Below, piece by piece: positions 23,113 to 32,241 of a stretch of 64,000 nt of DNA. Made by a program: the position numbers and the translations under genes. This DNA is from OCS116 cluster bacterium AG-430-B22 (GTDB lineage Bacteria; Pseudomonadota; Alphaproteobacteria; MED-G09). Each line of letters starts with the position of its first letter. Within the stretch, counting starts at the first letter, position 1. Below the pieces are notes generated by a model. That model saw only the letters and a program-made list of their open reading frames with translations, did not search any database and was not told the DNA's origin. The stretch spans positions 17,399-81,398 of the forward strand of contig QCOD01000006.1 in assembly GCA_003209955.1 (NCBI GenBank), given 5' to 3'.

Positions 23113-25036
23113 TTTTTTAGATATAATAAAAATTCTTTTCAAGATAACACTAAATATTCCAAAATTATTCTATATTAAATTAAGAATTTATTTTTCAACT
23201 TATAAAAAACCTATAACTATAATTAAGAATAATAGAGCATATAGAGACCTCTATAAAAATGGCAAAATCGAAATTTATGAGAACATTGATTTTACTCCCG
23301 AACAAAGAGCTAATGATTTAATAAAAAAAATGACAATTGAAGAAAAGGCTGGGCAAATGTTTCATCCTCCAATTTCTATTAATGGCGGTACAATTTCTGA
23401 AATTATGAATCTAGCAAGCGGAAGAGGAGATACAACAGAATCATTAATTTTGGATAAAAATATTACACATTACAATTTATACGGCTCACCTAACCCTTCG
23501 CAATTAGCAAAAAAATTAAATCAACTTCAGAAAATTGCCGAAAGATCTAGGTTAGGTATTCCTTTAACAATAAGCTCTGATCCAATTCATGAGGTACCAC
23601 GAGGAGGAGGTGTGGCCGCTTTTTCATTAAAAGGTTTTTCAAAATGGCCATCACAATTAGGTTTTGCTGCAACTAGACAACCTGAAATAATTAAAGAATT
23701 TGCAGAAATAGCTAGAGAAGAGTATTTATCTGTCGGCCTAAGAACAGCCTTGCATCCTATGTCTGATCTTGCTACTGAGCCAAGATGGTCAAGAAATTTT
23801 GGTACTTTTGGTTCAAATGCTGATCTTTCTTCAGACTTTACTATCGCTTATATGGATGGTTTTCAGGGCAATAAGATTAATAGTAATAGTGTTTTGACAA
23901 TGGTTAAACATTTTCCTGGGGGAGGTCCTCAGGAAGAAGGATTTGATCCTCATCTATACTCAGGACAAAATCAAGTCTATCCAGGAAATAATTTTGAATA
24001 TCATTTAAAGCCCTTTAAGAGAGCTATTAATAATAATTTAAAGGTCATTATGCCATATTATGGTATTCCAGTTGATCAAACTTCTGAAAATGTTGCAATG
24101 GCTTATAATAAAGATATCTTAACCCATTTATTGAGAGATAAACTTGGATATGAGGGGGTTATATGCACTGATTGGGGCATCATAACTGGACGACATTGGG
24201 GTGTTGGTGACTTAAGTTTAAGAGAAAGATATATGAAATCTATTGATGCAGGTGTAGATCAATATGGAGGCGAAAGCTCGCCCGAGTTTCTTGTTGATTT
24301 AGTAAAAAAGAATGAAATATCTGAAGATAGGATTAATTATTCAGTAAAAAAAATATTAATAAATAAGTTTGAGTTAGGTTTATTTGATAATCCTTTCGTT
24401 GACGAGAATTTAGTTGCAAAAAGAGTTGGAACAGAGACCTTTATAAAAAAAGGTTTAACTGCTCAAAAAAAATCAATAGTGTTACTAAAAAATCAAATTG
24501 AAAATAATAAAGAAATTCTACCACTTAAAAAAAATATTAAAATTTTTGTTGATGGCTTTAACAAGAAAGAAATAAAGAAATATTGTGAAATCACTGATGA
24601 TCCTAAAGATTCTGATTATATCATTGTTCAGTTGCGAACTGTTTTTAATGGAAACCAGCCATCCGGTATTGATAGGCCGATTGATAATTTTTTAAGTACT
24701 ATATTTCCAAATAATGATTTGAATTACGATGAGAAAATTTTATCTAAATTAATAAAATATTCTTCATTGAGTAAACTAATCACTGTTGTTGACCTAAACA
24801 GACCAGCAATTCTTACTGAAATTGAAAAACTAAGTCATGGATTAATAGGTGTTTTTGGTGTTTTTGATGAGGTTGTATTAGAAATAATTTTTGGTAATTT
24901 TAATCCAACAGGAAAACTTCCTTTTGATATCCCTTCATCTATGAAAGAAGTGAATGATCAACTTTCGGATGTTCCCGATGACACAAGAAACCCAATTTTT
25001 AGATATGGTCATGGATTAAGTTATTTAGAAGAATAA
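23093..25036 (+). CDS. Glycoside hydrolase family 3 (beta-glucosidase-like)
   Basis: RLGIPLTISSDPIHEV; MVKHFPGGGPQEEG; GYEGVICTDWG; C-terminal GH3 domain. Confidence 0.88.
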   Translation: MKLFRNNFLDIIKILFKITLNIPKLFYIKLRIYFSTYKKPITIIKNNRAYRDLYKNGKIEIYENIDFTPEQRANDLIKKMTIEEKAGQMFHPPISINGGTISEIMNLASGRGDTTESLILDKNITHYNLYGSPNPSQLAKKLNQLQKIAERSRLGIPLTISSDPIHEVPRGGGVAAFSLKGFSKWPSQLGFAATRQPEIIKEFAEIAREEYLSVGLRTALHPMSDLATEPRWSRNFGTFGSNADLSSDFTIAYMDGFQGNKINSNSVLTMVKHFPGGGPQEEGFDPHLYSGQNQVYPGNNFEYHLKPFKRAINNNLKVIMPYYGIPVDQTSENVAMAYNKDILTHLLRDKLGYEGVICTDWGIITGRHWGVGDLSLRERYMKSIDAGVDQYGGESSPEFLVDLVKKNEISEDRINYSVKKILINKFELGLFDNPFVDENLVAKRVGTETFIKKGLTAQKKSIVLLKNQIENNKEILPLKKNIKIFVDGFNKKEIKKYCEITDDPKDSDYIIVQLRTVFNGNQPSGIDRPIDNFLSTIFPNNDLNYDEKILSKLIKYSSLSKLITVVDLNRPAILTEIEKLSHGLIGVFGVFDEVVLEIIFGNFNPTGKLPFDIPSSMKEVNDQLSDVPDDTRNPIFRYGHGLSYLEE

Positions 25037-25052
25037 AAATTGTAATATAAAA

Positions 25053-25580
25053 CTACATATATGTTGGGTCTTCAAAGTAAAGCTCTTCTTCAGATAAAAC
25101 CTTAATGTTGTATTCATCTCTTAAATCTTTAATTGTTCGAGAAAAATAATTTTCAGGAATAAGCCAAGGCCATTTCTTTTTCATGAATTTGACTCTTTTC
25201 CAGGCCATTATCTTTTGTTTTCTAGCTCTAAAGACTAATGAAAAGATCCTCATTAAGCCGTACTCTTTATATAATTTTTTATATAATTGAGTTAGTTCGC
25301 CACCCGAAAAAGCATACTTAAATGTTTTTTTCCAAGGAATACCAGTTGTACCCCGAATAGCATATGTATCCAAAACGCTCTCTTCTTCTAAAGAAAGCGC
25401 TATTCCAAAAATAACATGCTGACAATCATGTCCAAGAAGAAACTGACGATATCCCTCATCTAGGCCGTTATTTTCATCACCAGTAAGTTTTGCTTCCGGA
25501 CCAATATGATCTAGATATTCTTCCAAACCTTGTTTAAGTGTTAGTTCACAATCTTGTTCTTGATATTTTAATCTTTTCAT
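25053..25580 (-). CDS. Coq4-like protein (HDxxH motif)
   Basis: LLGHDCQHVIFGIALSLEEESVLDTYAIRG resembles Coq4-type HDxxH(x)nG; weak family assignment. Confidence 0.45.
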   Translation of the reverse strand: MKRLKYQEQDCELTLKQGLEEYLDHIGPEAKLTGDENNGLDEGYRQFLLGHDCQHVIFGIALSLEEESVLDTYAIRGTTGIPWKKTFKYAFSGGELTQLYKKLYKEYGLMRIFSLVFRARKQKIMAWKRVKFMKKKWPWLIPENYFSRTIKDLRDEYNIKVLSEEELYFEDPTYM

Positions 25581-25654
25581 TTCAATAACTTTTTATTGTT
25601 CTTATTTTTAGTAAATATCATCTTCCAAAATATTTTTCAATTTTTTTTAAGAAA

Positions 25655-25730
25655 TGGCTCCCCGGGCCGGACTCGAACCAGCGACCCAATGATTAACAGT
25701 CATTTGCTCTACCAACTGAGCTACCGGGGA
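25655..25730 (-). tRNA. tRNA-Asn (anticodon GTT), CCA encoded
   Basis: Cloverleaf TCCCCGGTAGCTCAGTTGGTAGAGCAAATGACTGTTAATCATTGGGTCGCTGGTTCGAGTCCGGCCCGGGGAGCCA. Confidence 0.97.
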
Positions 25731-25847
25731 ACAGTTGAATATTTTTTAGCAGATGATTTGTATTTTTTCCATATTATATTTATTTAAAGTTATTATTTAA
25801 CATCCTGTTGATTTGACCGAAGAATACAAAAAAAGGTATAATAAGTA

Positions 25848-26036
25848 ATGAAGTTTATTTCTTTTCTAAATAAATGTGGCCCATTATTTTTTGGATTATT
25901 TTTTTTAGCACCAGTGCTTGTTGAAATTATGAATTTATATAATTTTTCATTTCCAATTATATCGAATATTTACTTTGCTCTGCTTCTAGGTTTTTCTTGG
26001 GGACTTATTGCTACTATAAGAGGAAGTTGGATATGA
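25848..26036 (+). CDS. Small membrane protein (2 predicted TM segments)
   Basis: MKFISFLNKCGPLFFGLFFLAPVLVEIMN...; stop overlaps the next start (ATGA). Confidence 0.65.
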   Translation: MKFISFLNKCGPLFFGLFFLAPVLVEIMNLYNFSFPIISNIYFALLLGFSWGLIATIRGSWI

Positions 26037-26878
26037 CTGAGTCCTTGTTACGTAAAGAACAGGAGATAGCTAGAAAGTATCTTTTTAAAGATACTTGGAT
26101 TTATGTAGTATGGGGCATTAGTAATTTTCTTATTTGGATCTCTTTGTGGCCAATAGCTTTTATGAATATTCTACCTTTATGGGTTATATTTATTATTGCT
26201 ACAATAAATTGTTGTTTGGCATATCTTCCATCGCATGAAGCGCAGCATGGTAATATTGTTAGAAGGAATTCTCCTTATTTTTGGATTAATGAACTGATAG
26301 GTTATATTTCTGTTATACCTCTTTTAACTGGATATAAGCTTCTAAAGGAAACTCATATGCTTCATCACAAGCATACAAATGATCCAAATAAAGACCCTGA
26401 TATAGGAACAAAATCTAAAAACTTTATACATTCATTGTGGGTTTGTGGTGTCTTACAAAGACAGCCTAATGCTGGCTATGGTCTTCAATCAGATTTCTAT
26501 AAAAAAAATATAAGTAGCAAGGCATTACAAGAGCATTTTATATTTTTCTGGTTTCATTGGGCTTTATTAGCATTTTTAGCATTGTCTGGTTATGGATTAA
26601 TAGCATTATCAATTTGGTGGTTACCAAGATTAATAGGTACTGCATATTTACAAATTACTCTATCATTTTTACCTCATAAGCCTATGAAAAATAAGGGTAG
26701 ATATAACGATACTCGAGGTTGGAAAGCCTATACTGGAACTATACTTACACAAGGTATGGAGTACCACATAATCCATCATTTATATCCTTCGATACCTTTA
26801 CATAAAACACCAAGTGCATTTAGAGATATGAAACATATATTAGAAAAGAAAAATTGTGTCCTCGATGGTGGCATCTAA
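26033..26878 (+). CDS. Fatty acid desaturase superfamily protein (CrtR-type beta-carotene hydroxylase-like)
   Basis: His boxes HEAQHGN, HMLHHKHTND, EYHIIHHLYPSIP. Confidence 0.8.
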   Translation: MTESLLRKEQEIARKYLFKDTWIYVVWGISNFLIWISLWPIAFMNILPLWVIFIIATINCCLAYLPSHEAQHGNIVRRNSPYFWINELIGYISVIPLLTGYKLLKETHMLHHKHTNDPNKDPDIGTKSKNFIHSLWVCGVLQRQPNAGYGLQSDFYKKNISSKALQEHFIFFWFHWALLAFLALSGYGLIALSIWWLPRLIGTAYLQITLSFLPHKPMKNKGRYNDTRGWKAYTGTILTQGMEYHIIHHLYPSIPLHKTPSAFRDMKHILEKKNCVLDGGI

Positions 26879-26892
26879 TACAAAGGATTAAA

Positions 26893-27906
26893 ATGACTTT
26901 AACGAATTTACCTAAAAATAAGAAAGCTATTTTATTAAAAAGACCCGAAAATGAAATTACAGATGATTTGTTTAAAATAATTGATGAAGAATGCATCGAG
27001 CCTAATGATGATGAGCTTCTTATTAGAGTTGATACAATAGCTATTGATGCATGGATTAGAACAACATTTGATGAGGGTAGTTATCATGATACATCGCAGT
27101 TAAATCAAGGAATAGGCGCTTTAGGAATCGGTGAAGTTTTAATTAGTAAATCTGATAAATTTAAGGAAGGTGATTTTGTAAGTGGTCCAATGGGGGCTCA
27201 AACGCATATTACTATGCACTCTGCAGCTTATCAAAAGGTTGAAAGCAATAGTGCAGATCCCGAATTAAATATTGGTTTACTTGGGTTGACAACAGGATTA
27301 ACCGCTTATTTTGGATTAATTGATGTTGGAAAAGTTAAAAAGGGCGAATTTGTTGTTGTCTCAGGAGCTGCAGGTGGTGTAGGCATTATTGTTTGTCAAT
27401 TAGCAAAAACTAAAGGTGCAAAAGTTATAGGGATAGCTGGAGGTGAAGAAAAAAGAAACTTTCTGCTTAATGAAATAAAAGTTGATTATGCAATTGATTA
27501 TAAAAATCAGAATGTTAGAGAAGAATTAGAAAGTATAGTTAAAGATAAAATTGATGTATTTTTCGATAATGTAGGCGGAGAAATTCTAAATGATGTTCTT
27601 AATAATCTAAACACAGGAGCTAGAATTGCTATATGTGGAGCAATTTCACAGTATAATAATTTTGATAATATATTAGGACCTAGCGCATACCTTAAGCTTG
27701 CAGAAAGATATTCAAGAATGGAAGGCTTTACAGTTATGCATTTTTCAGAAAAATTTCCAGAAGCCATTAATGAATTAACTAAATTATATAATAATGGTGA
27801 TATTATTGTTCCAACTCATTATGAGGAAGGCATTGAAACCTTTCCTAAATCTATTCAAATGCTATTTAACGGAGGTCATAAAGGAAAACTTATGGTGAGG
27901 ATGTAA
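26893..27906 (+). CDS. NADP-dependent MDR-family oxidoreductase (quinone oxidoreductase / prostaglandin-reductase-like)
   Basis: VVVSGAAGGVGIIVCQLAKTKGAKVIGIAGGEEK; DVFFDNVGGEILNDVL. Confidence 0.88.
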   Translation: MTLTNLPKNKKAILLKRPENEITDDLFKIIDEECIEPNDDELLIRVDTIAIDAWIRTTFDEGSYHDTSQLNQGIGALGIGEVLISKSDKFKEGDFVSGPMGAQTHITMHSAAYQKVESNSADPELNIGLLGLTTGLTAYFGLIDVGKVKKGEFVVVSGAAGGVGIIVCQLAKTKGAKVIGIAGGEEKRNFLLNEIKVDYAIDYKNQNVREELESIVKDKIDVFFDNVGGEILNDVLNNLNTGARIAICGAISQYNNFDNILGPSAYLKLAERYSRMEGFTVMHFSEKFPEAINELTKLYNNGDIIVPTHYEEGIETFPKSIQMLFNGGHKGKLMVRM

Positions 27907-29187
27907 ATGACTGATATCAACCATGAAGAGGTAGATTTAACAAATGTTGAAATCCAACAATGCCCCTATGATGCTTACAAAAAATTAAGAAATAATGCTC
28001 CTGTTTATCAAGATCCAAAAACGGGTTTCTTCATTGTTACTCGTTATGAAGATGTTAGAAATGTTCTTAAAGATACTGAGAATTTTAAGAGTTCTTATGG
28101 AGCTGCAGGACAAAAGGCCGAAGGTAATATCAATACTGAGCATGTAAATAAAGGCACACAATTATTTAAAGAAAAAGGGTGGGTTCCAGCACCAACTCTT
28201 GCTGGTAGGGATGATCCAAATCATAAAGAAATGAGGTCAATTTTTGATCAAGCTTTCAGACCTGGTAAAATTAAAGAACTAGAACCAAATGTTGAAAGTC
28301 TATCCTATGAACTTATTAATGCATTTTTAGATACTGGTTATTGTGATTGGGTTGAACAATTTTCTATTCCTCTTCCTTTAAAAATAATAGGAATTCAAAT
28401 GGGGATAGAGGATGAAGATGATCTATGGAAAATTAAAAAATCTACCGATGCGTTTTTTCATAGAATTGGAATGATGTTATCACAGGAAGAAGAATTAGAA
28501 ACTATTGAGCGAGAAATAGAAGGCCAACATTACTTCCAGCCTATTTTTGAAAAATTAAGAGAATGCCCTAATGATACATTACTGAGTGAGTTGGTTAATA
28601 CTGAAATTGAAGAATGGGGCAGAACTCTTAATGATAATGAGTTACACGCCGAAATGATGGCAGATACCTTTGTTGGTGGAAGTGAAACTACTACAAATGC
28701 TTTGTCTGCTGGTATAAAATTACTCATCGAAAAAAAAGATATATGGGGCATGCTTAAAGAGAATTCAGAGAAATATTTGAAAGTTTTTGTTGAAGAGGTA
28801 TTAAGGCTTGAATCACCTGTTCAAAGTTTAATGAGAAATACTCATAAAGATGTAGAGTTAAATGGAGTAAAAATTCCAGCTGGATCAATAATTAATGTTA
28901 GATATGCTGCTGCAAATAGAGATGAAAATTACTTCGAGAAACCAGAAGAGATTAATTTAGAAAGAAAGAAAGCTGGCTCTCATATGGCTTTTGGTTCAGG
29001 TATTCATCATTGCTTAGGAGCGCCTTTAGCTAGAAGAGAGTTATATTGGGGTTTTAAGGCAGCATTAGATTCTTTTGATGATATGTGGTTTGCCGAAGGA
29101 AAAAATAATTTTGAGTATCATCCTCACTATCTGTTAAGATCTCTTAAAGAACTTCATATAGAATTTACTCCAAATCCAAAAAGGTAG
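27907..29187 (+). CDS. Cytochrome P450
   Basis: I-helix ADTFVGGSETTTNAL, ExxR EEVLRLESP, heme FGSGIHHCLGAPLARRE. Confidence 0.96.
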   Translation: MTDINHEEVDLTNVEIQQCPYDAYKKLRNNAPVYQDPKTGFFIVTRYEDVRNVLKDTENFKSSYGAAGQKAEGNINTEHVNKGTQLFKEKGWVPAPTLAGRDDPNHKEMRSIFDQAFRPGKIKELEPNVESLSYELINAFLDTGYCDWVEQFSIPLPLKIIGIQMGIEDEDDLWKIKKSTDAFFHRIGMMLSQEEELETIEREIEGQHYFQPIFEKLRECPNDTLLSELVNTEIEEWGRTLNDNELHAEMMADTFVGGSETTTNALSAGIKLLIEKKDIWGMLKENSEKYLKVFVEEVLRLESPVQSLMRNTHKDVELNGVKIPAGSIINVRYAAANRDENYFEKPEEINLERKKAGSHMAFGSGIHHCLGAPLARRELYWGFKAALDSFDDMWFAEGKNNFEYHPHYLLRSLKELHIEFTPNPKR

Positions 29188-29193
29188 AATAAA

Positions 29194-29940
29194 TTGAGAT
29201 TACGCCAAATTTGTTTTGTTGCAAAAGATCTTGAGAATTCATTAAAAAACTTTTCTTTTATTATCGGTTCTGAAGTTTGCTTTAGAGACGAAGGCGTTAG
29301 TCATTTTGGTTTAGAAAATGGTTTATTAGAGATTGATGGAAATTTTATTGAGGTTGTTTCTCCATTTAAAAAAGATACAACCGCAGAGAGATTTATGTCT
29401 AAAATGAATGGTGACGCGGGATACATGTTGATATTTGAGTGCGAAAATGCAGATCTTTATAGACAGAAAGCAGATAAATTAAATATAAGGAGTATTTGGA
29501 ATACTGATTTAGAAAACGGAGTTAAAGCTACTCATTACCATCCTAAAGATATTGGCGGGTTAATTATTTCTGTTGACTCAATGAACAAAAAAAAGTGGTA
29601 CGATAAAAATTCATATTGGCAATGGGCTGGCGATGATTGGCAATTAAAAACAAACAATCAATGTTCAATTTCATCTATTTCTATGAGTTGCAAAAACCCA
29701 AGTAAATTAGCAAATCAATGGGGATCTTTTCTCGATCTTTCTGTAAATGAATCTGAAGATAAATATATTATTAAAGGAGATGATTTCAATATTTTCTTTA
29801 TTTATGATGATATTAAGGGGATAGATTACCTATCACAACTAACTTTAAAAATTAATAATTCCAAACTCAAAGATAAAATATTTCAAAAATATAAAGAAAA
29901 TGAAATTGAAATTTGTGGTACCAAAATAGATTTAATTTAA
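29194..29940 (+). CDS. VOC superfamily protein (Glyoxalase_3-like), TTG start
   Basis: RLRQICFVAKDLENSLKNFSFIIG...LLEIDGNFIEVVSPFK. Confidence 0.75.
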   Translation: MRLRQICFVAKDLENSLKNFSFIIGSEVCFRDEGVSHFGLENGLLEIDGNFIEVVSPFKKDTTAERFMSKMNGDAGYMLIFECENADLYRQKADKLNIRSIWNTDLENGVKATHYHPKDIGGLIISVDSMNKKKWYDKNSYWQWAGDDWQLKTNNQCSISSISMSCKNPSKLANQWGSFLDLSVNESEDKYIIKGDDFNIFFIYDDIKGIDYLSQLTLKINNSKLKDKIFQKYKENEIEICGTKIDLI

Positions 29941-29942
29941 TT

Positions 29943-30815
29943 ATGAAACTTATTTCTTATAAAATAGATGAAGAAGTACAAATAGGAGCTCTAAGAGATG
30001 ATGGTGTTGTACCTTTTTCTCAAGATAAAGATATTCCAAAGAATATGCTTAATTTTTTAGAGGATGGAACCACAACATTGAATAAGGCAAAAAAGCTCTT
30101 TAAGGAATCTGATATCTCTATAAAATTAAATGATATTAGAATAGTAAAGCCTATTAATCGGCCACCAAAGATTATTGCAATAGGTTTAAATTATGCAGAT
30201 CATTTAGAAGAAATAAGAGCCTCTGGTAGGGATATTGTAACACCAAAGGTTCCCATGATTTTTAATAAACAATCATTATCAGCTAATGGTCCTTATGATG
30301 ACATCCATAAACCTAGTGTTTCAGACAAATTAGATTATGAAGGAGAACTTACTATAGTTATAGGAAAAAAATGTCGGCATGTTAAAAAGGATAATGCAGA
30401 AGATGTTATCGCAGGATACACCATCGGAAATGACATTAGCGTTAGAGACTGGCAAATGCGTGTACCAACTTTTACTATAGGTAAATCATTTGATACTCAT
30501 TGTCCGTTTGGACCATCAATAGTGACTAAAGAAGAAATTAAAGATCCTCATAACCTCGATTTAATAACAGAAGTAAATGGAGAGGTTCGTCAAAAATCTA
30601 ATACTAAAAATTTGATATTTAATTGTTATGATATAATTGAGCATTTATCTACTGCATTTACACTTGAGCCAGGAGATCTTATTCTTACTGGAACACCAAG
30701 CGGTGTAGGTGTGGTTGATGATGTATTTTTAAAGCATGGAGATATTGTTAAAGTTTCAATTTCAGAAATCGGTTATATTGAGAATAAGATAATTAATGAG
30801 CCATTTGAGGGTTAG
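29943..30815 (+). CDS. Fumarylacetoacetate hydrolase (FAH) family protein
   Basis: KIIAIGLNYADHLEE; DKLDYEGELTIVIGKKCRHV; GDLILTGTPSGVG. Confidence 0.93.
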   Translation: MKLISYKIDEEVQIGALRDDGVVPFSQDKDIPKNMLNFLEDGTTTLNKAKKLFKESDISIKLNDIRIVKPINRPPKIIAIGLNYADHLEEIRASGRDIVTPKVPMIFNKQSLSANGPYDDIHKPSVSDKLDYEGELTIVIGKKCRHVKKDNAEDVIAGYTIGNDISVRDWQMRVPTFTIGKSFDTHCPFGPSIVTKEEIKDPHNLDLITEVNGEVRQKSNTKNLIFNCYDIIEHLSTAFTLEPGDLILTGTPSGVGVVDDVFLKHGDIVKVSISEIGYIENKIINEPFEG

Positions 30816-30816
30816 T

Positions 30817-30933
30817 ATGGGTATATCAGTTTGTAATGAGCCAAAAAGAAATAATGTTAAGCTTGATAAAGAAAGACAAAAACAATTAAAAAAAGATTTA
30901 GCTTACTTTAAAAAAAAATCTAAGAACAAGTAG
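30817..30933 (+). CDS. 38-aa basic hypothetical protein
   Basis: MGISVCNEPKRNNVKLDKERQKQLKKDLAYFKKKSKNK; immediately after FAH gene. Confidence 0.45.
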   Translation: MGISVCNEPKRNNVKLDKERQKQLKKDLAYFKKKSKNK

Positions 30934-30936
30934 ATC

Positions 30937-32013
30937 TTATTCTTCAACAAAACCCTTGAAAACCTTCAAATATTCAATAAATTTCTCACTTAATCCTTCT
31001 TTTCTTAAATGTTCTTTAGGTGAGGGCGTATCAATAGGAATAAAATCCTTATTCTCTAATACTTTATTTGGAAAATCATGATGTAAAATGGCTGCTCTTC
31101 CTATAGTAACAAAATCTACATCAGATGAAATTATTTTATCAACATCTTCTCCAGTTCTTATATTACCAGCAACAGTCAGAAGAACTCCTTTTCTATTTAA
31201 TTCAGTAAAATGTTGTAAAAGGGTTTTACCTTTGTGCTCTTCTTCAACAGGATCTTTAAATGAATCCCATAAAGAGATATCTAAAAAATCAATTTTTCCA
31301 TCATCTATTAATTTTTGACATAGTTTTTTACTTTCAGCTAACTTAATTCCAAATCTTTCAGCAGATAGCCTTATTCCAAGAAGAAAATCTTTCCCACATT
31401 CTGATCTTATACCATTAATAATTTCAAAAATTATTCTTGATCTATTTTCCAGTGAACCACCATACTCATCTTCTCTTTTATTAATTGATGAGCTTAAAAA
31501 TTGACATAAAATATATCCATGCGCACCATGTAACTCTACACCATCATATCCAGATTTTTTTGCTCTTACTGCTGCATTTATAAAATCATCTCTTAGATAA
31601 TTAACTTCTTCATTAGATAACGATCTTGATTTAGTTTCTTCATCTGCTGAAGGGCAAACAGGTTTCTCACCAATAATATCTTCGGGAGATCTCATGCCTG
31701 CATGATGAAGTTGAGCTACAGATAGACTTTCATATTTTCTTATTTCATCAGTAAGTCTTTTTAGGCCATCTATATGTTTATCATCAAATATTCCTAACTG
31801 ACCTGGAAAACCTTTACCTATCTCTTGAACATGTGAAGCACAAGACATAGTAATACCAAAATTACCTTTTGCTCTGAGTGTTAGCCATGTAAATTCGTCA
31901 TCTGATAATTTTCCGTCTTCGAAACTTTGTGTGTTTGTTAATGGTGCTAACATAAATCTGTTTTTCATACTCAATCCGCAGGGAAAAACAATATTATTAT
32001 TTAATTTATTCAT
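30937..32013 (-). CDS. NADH:flavin oxidoreductase / Old Yellow Enzyme family
   Basis: KNRFMLAPLTNTQSF; VAQLHHAGMRS; YDGVELHGAHGYILCQFLS. Confidence 0.93.
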   Translation of the reverse strand: MNKLNNNIVFPCGLSMKNRFMLAPLTNTQSFEDGKLSDDEFTWLTLRAKGNFGITMSCASHVQEIGKGFPGQLGIFDDKHIDGLKRLTDEIRKYESLSVAQLHHAGMRSPEDIIGEKPVCPSADEETKSRSLSNEEVNYLRDDFINAAVRAKKSGYDGVELHGAHGYILCQFLSSSINKREDEYGGSLENRSRIIFEIINGIRSECGKDFLLGIRLSAERFGIKLAESKKLCQKLIDDGKIDFLDISLWDSFKDPVEEEHKGKTLLQHFTELNRKGVLLTVAGNIRTGEDVDKIISSDVDFVTIGRAAILHHDFPNKVLENKDFIPIDTPSPKEHLRKEGLSEKFIEYLKVFKGFVEE

Positions 32014-32031
32014 ATTATAGAGTCCTAAAAA

Positions 32032-32105
32032 TGGAGGCCACGATCAGATTCGAACTGATGTCCACGGCTTTGCAGGCCGCTGCGTAACCACTCCGCCACG
32101 TGGCC
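32032..32105 (-). tRNA. tRNA-Cys (anticodon GCA), CCA encoded
   Basis: GGCCACGTGGCGGAGTGGTTACGCAGCGGCCTGCAAAGCCGTGGACATCAGTTCGAATCTGATCGTGGCCTCCA. Confidence 0.97.
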
Positions 32106-32209
32106 TCGTTTGTGGTATATGTATAATTATCATTTGAATGTTCATATTTGAAGTAAAAATAAGGCGAATTAGAAATTCTCTTTACTTTATTATGTAATTA
32201 TTTATAAAG

Positions 32210-32225
32210 ATGACGCATGCGTCAT
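32210..32225. promoter_or_regulatory. Perfect 16-bp palindrome ATGACGCATGCGTCAT upstream of tolC
   Basis: Self-reverse-complementary, 16 nt before the predicted ATG at 32242. Confidence 0.7.
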
Positions 32226-32241
32226 TTTTAAGGTGTTACAA

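Noticed and set aside
25596-25787. 63-aa plus-strand ORF
   Set aside because: Runs through tRNA-Asn on the opposite strand; no coding support.
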